Of a DNA stretch of 64,000 bases, positions 63,515-64,000 are shown piece after piece. A program made the translations under genes and the position numbers. The notes under the pieces are model-generated. The model worked only from the letters and a program-made list of their open reading frames with translations, did not search any database and was not told the DNA's origin. This DNA is from Flavobacteriaceae bacterium (lineage in GTDB: Bacteria; Bacteroidota; Bacteroidia; Flavobacteriales; Flavobacteriaceae). How positions within the stretch are numbered: the first letter of the stretch is position 1; each line of letters begins with the position of its first letter. Where the stretch lies: positions 124,001 to 188,000 of the forward strand of contig JALWTD010000017.1 in NCBI GenBank assembly GCA_027082925.1, written 5' to 3'.

Positions 63515-64000
63515 ATGATTTTACCAATAATAGCCTATGGTGATCCTGTTTTAAGAAAAGTAGGAGTTGAAATAACTCAAGACTACCCTAACTTAAAAGA
63601 GCTTATTGAGAACATGAAAGAGACGATGTACAACGCCCAAGGTGTAGGCTTAGCCGCTCCTCAAATTGGTAAAGCTATTAGATTGTTTATTGTTGATACT
63701 TCTCCGTTTAGTGCCGATGAAGATTTGGATGAAAGCGAGCGTACATTTTTAGAAAACTTTAAAAGAGTTTTTATAAATGCTAAAATTTTAAAAGAAGAAG
63801 GTAATGAATGGGCTTTTAACGAGGGCTGTTTAAGCATTCCTAACATACGAGAAGATGTTGTTAGAGAATCAGAGGTAACCATAGAGTATGTAGATGAAAA
63901 TTTTAAAAAACATACAGAAACACTTAACGGACTAGCGGCAAGAGTAGTACAACACGAATACGACCATATTGAAGGTATTTTATTTACCGATAAAATTTCT
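63515..64000 (+). CDS. def: Peptide deformylase, N-terminal part
   Basis: The gene runs off the right edge with 162 codons visible. It removes the formyl group from nascent proteins. Motif 1 is GVGLAAPQIG, motif 2 is EGCLSIPN with the metal-binding cysteine, and motif 3 is QHEYDHIEG with two histidine ligands and the catalytic glutamate, so the active site is complete. An insertion between motifs 1 and 2 (about 60-90) is usual in Bacteroidota. It has its own promoter box. Confidence 0.96.
   Translation, partial: MILPIIAYGDPVLRKVGVEITQDYPNLKELIENMKETMYNAQGVGLAAPQIGKAIRLFIVDTSPFSADEDLDESERTFLENFKRVFINAKILKEEGNEWAFNEGCLSIPNIREDVVRESEVTIEYVDENFKKHTETLNGLAARVVQHEYDHIEGILFTDKIS

Noticed and set aside
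1-64000. tRNA or rRNA genes and prophage genes
   Set aside because: Intergenic gaps were read on both strands and no cloverleaf, rRNA or phage structural gene was recognised; the only RNA genes seen are tracrRNA and SRP RNA.

Overview
The window is chromosomal DNA from an AT-rich member of the Bacteroidota, almost certainly a Flavobacteriaceae-type marine or environmental bacterium. The signs are two very long secreted proteins with type B type IX secretion (gliding-motility-type) C-terminal signals, a bacillithiol synthesis gene (bshC), menaquinone genes, the rpmB-rpmG-DUF4295-ftsY-rimO cluster, and promoters with TAnnTTTG boxes instead of a classical -10. The genus cannot be settled from the sequence alone. 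No rRNA or tRNA gene was seen.

Positions 1-7313 hold the most striking region. The 3' end of a NamZ/DUF1343 gene is followed by a complete type II-C CRISPR-Cas module: cas1 and cas2 on the + strand, a 27-repeat array, cas9 on the - strand, and a tracrRNA on the + strand with its own promoter and terminator. The last 94 bp of the NamZ gene, up to the second base of its stop codon, recur without a mismatch at 7219-7312, just beyond the tracrRNA terminator. The whole module therefore lies in a 6,918-bp unit between perfect direct repeats, like an inserted cassette, yet it carries no recombinase other than Cas1. The gene order is also unusual, because the adaptation genes and cas9 converge on the array from opposite sides.

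Positions 7314-8174 contain a RAYT-type (REP-associated) tyrosine transposase flanked by palindromes built on AACAGGTTT/AAACCTGTT.

Positions 8174-29000 are mostly housekeeping genes: a YkgJ-like cysteine-cluster protein, argS, lpdA, an amidohydrolase, bshC with a methyltransferase, an M14 peptidase, the ribosomal-protein/ftsY/rimO cluster, cinA, an FAA-family hydrolase, menB, a GAF protein, and an HD phosphohydrolase fused to a Pycsar-effector-like membrane domain.

Positions 29000-48540 hold envelope and secretion genes: a phosphoesterase/kinase-like/beta-barrel fusion, an esterase-like protein lacking its usual serine, a C1 peptidase, the menF-menD cluster with a hotdog thioesterase, an ABC exporter, and the two type IX secretion (T9SS) substrates in tandem.

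Positions 48600-64000 hold uvrB, a transaldolase-like gene, an SDR oxidoreductase, the SRP RNA gene, glycosyltransferases, a phosphosugar mutase, an MsbA-like ABC transporter, a CCA-adding-type enzyme, a Sua5-like protein, surface-polymer genes, dapD, ruvX, a DUF1919 gene and the first part of def.
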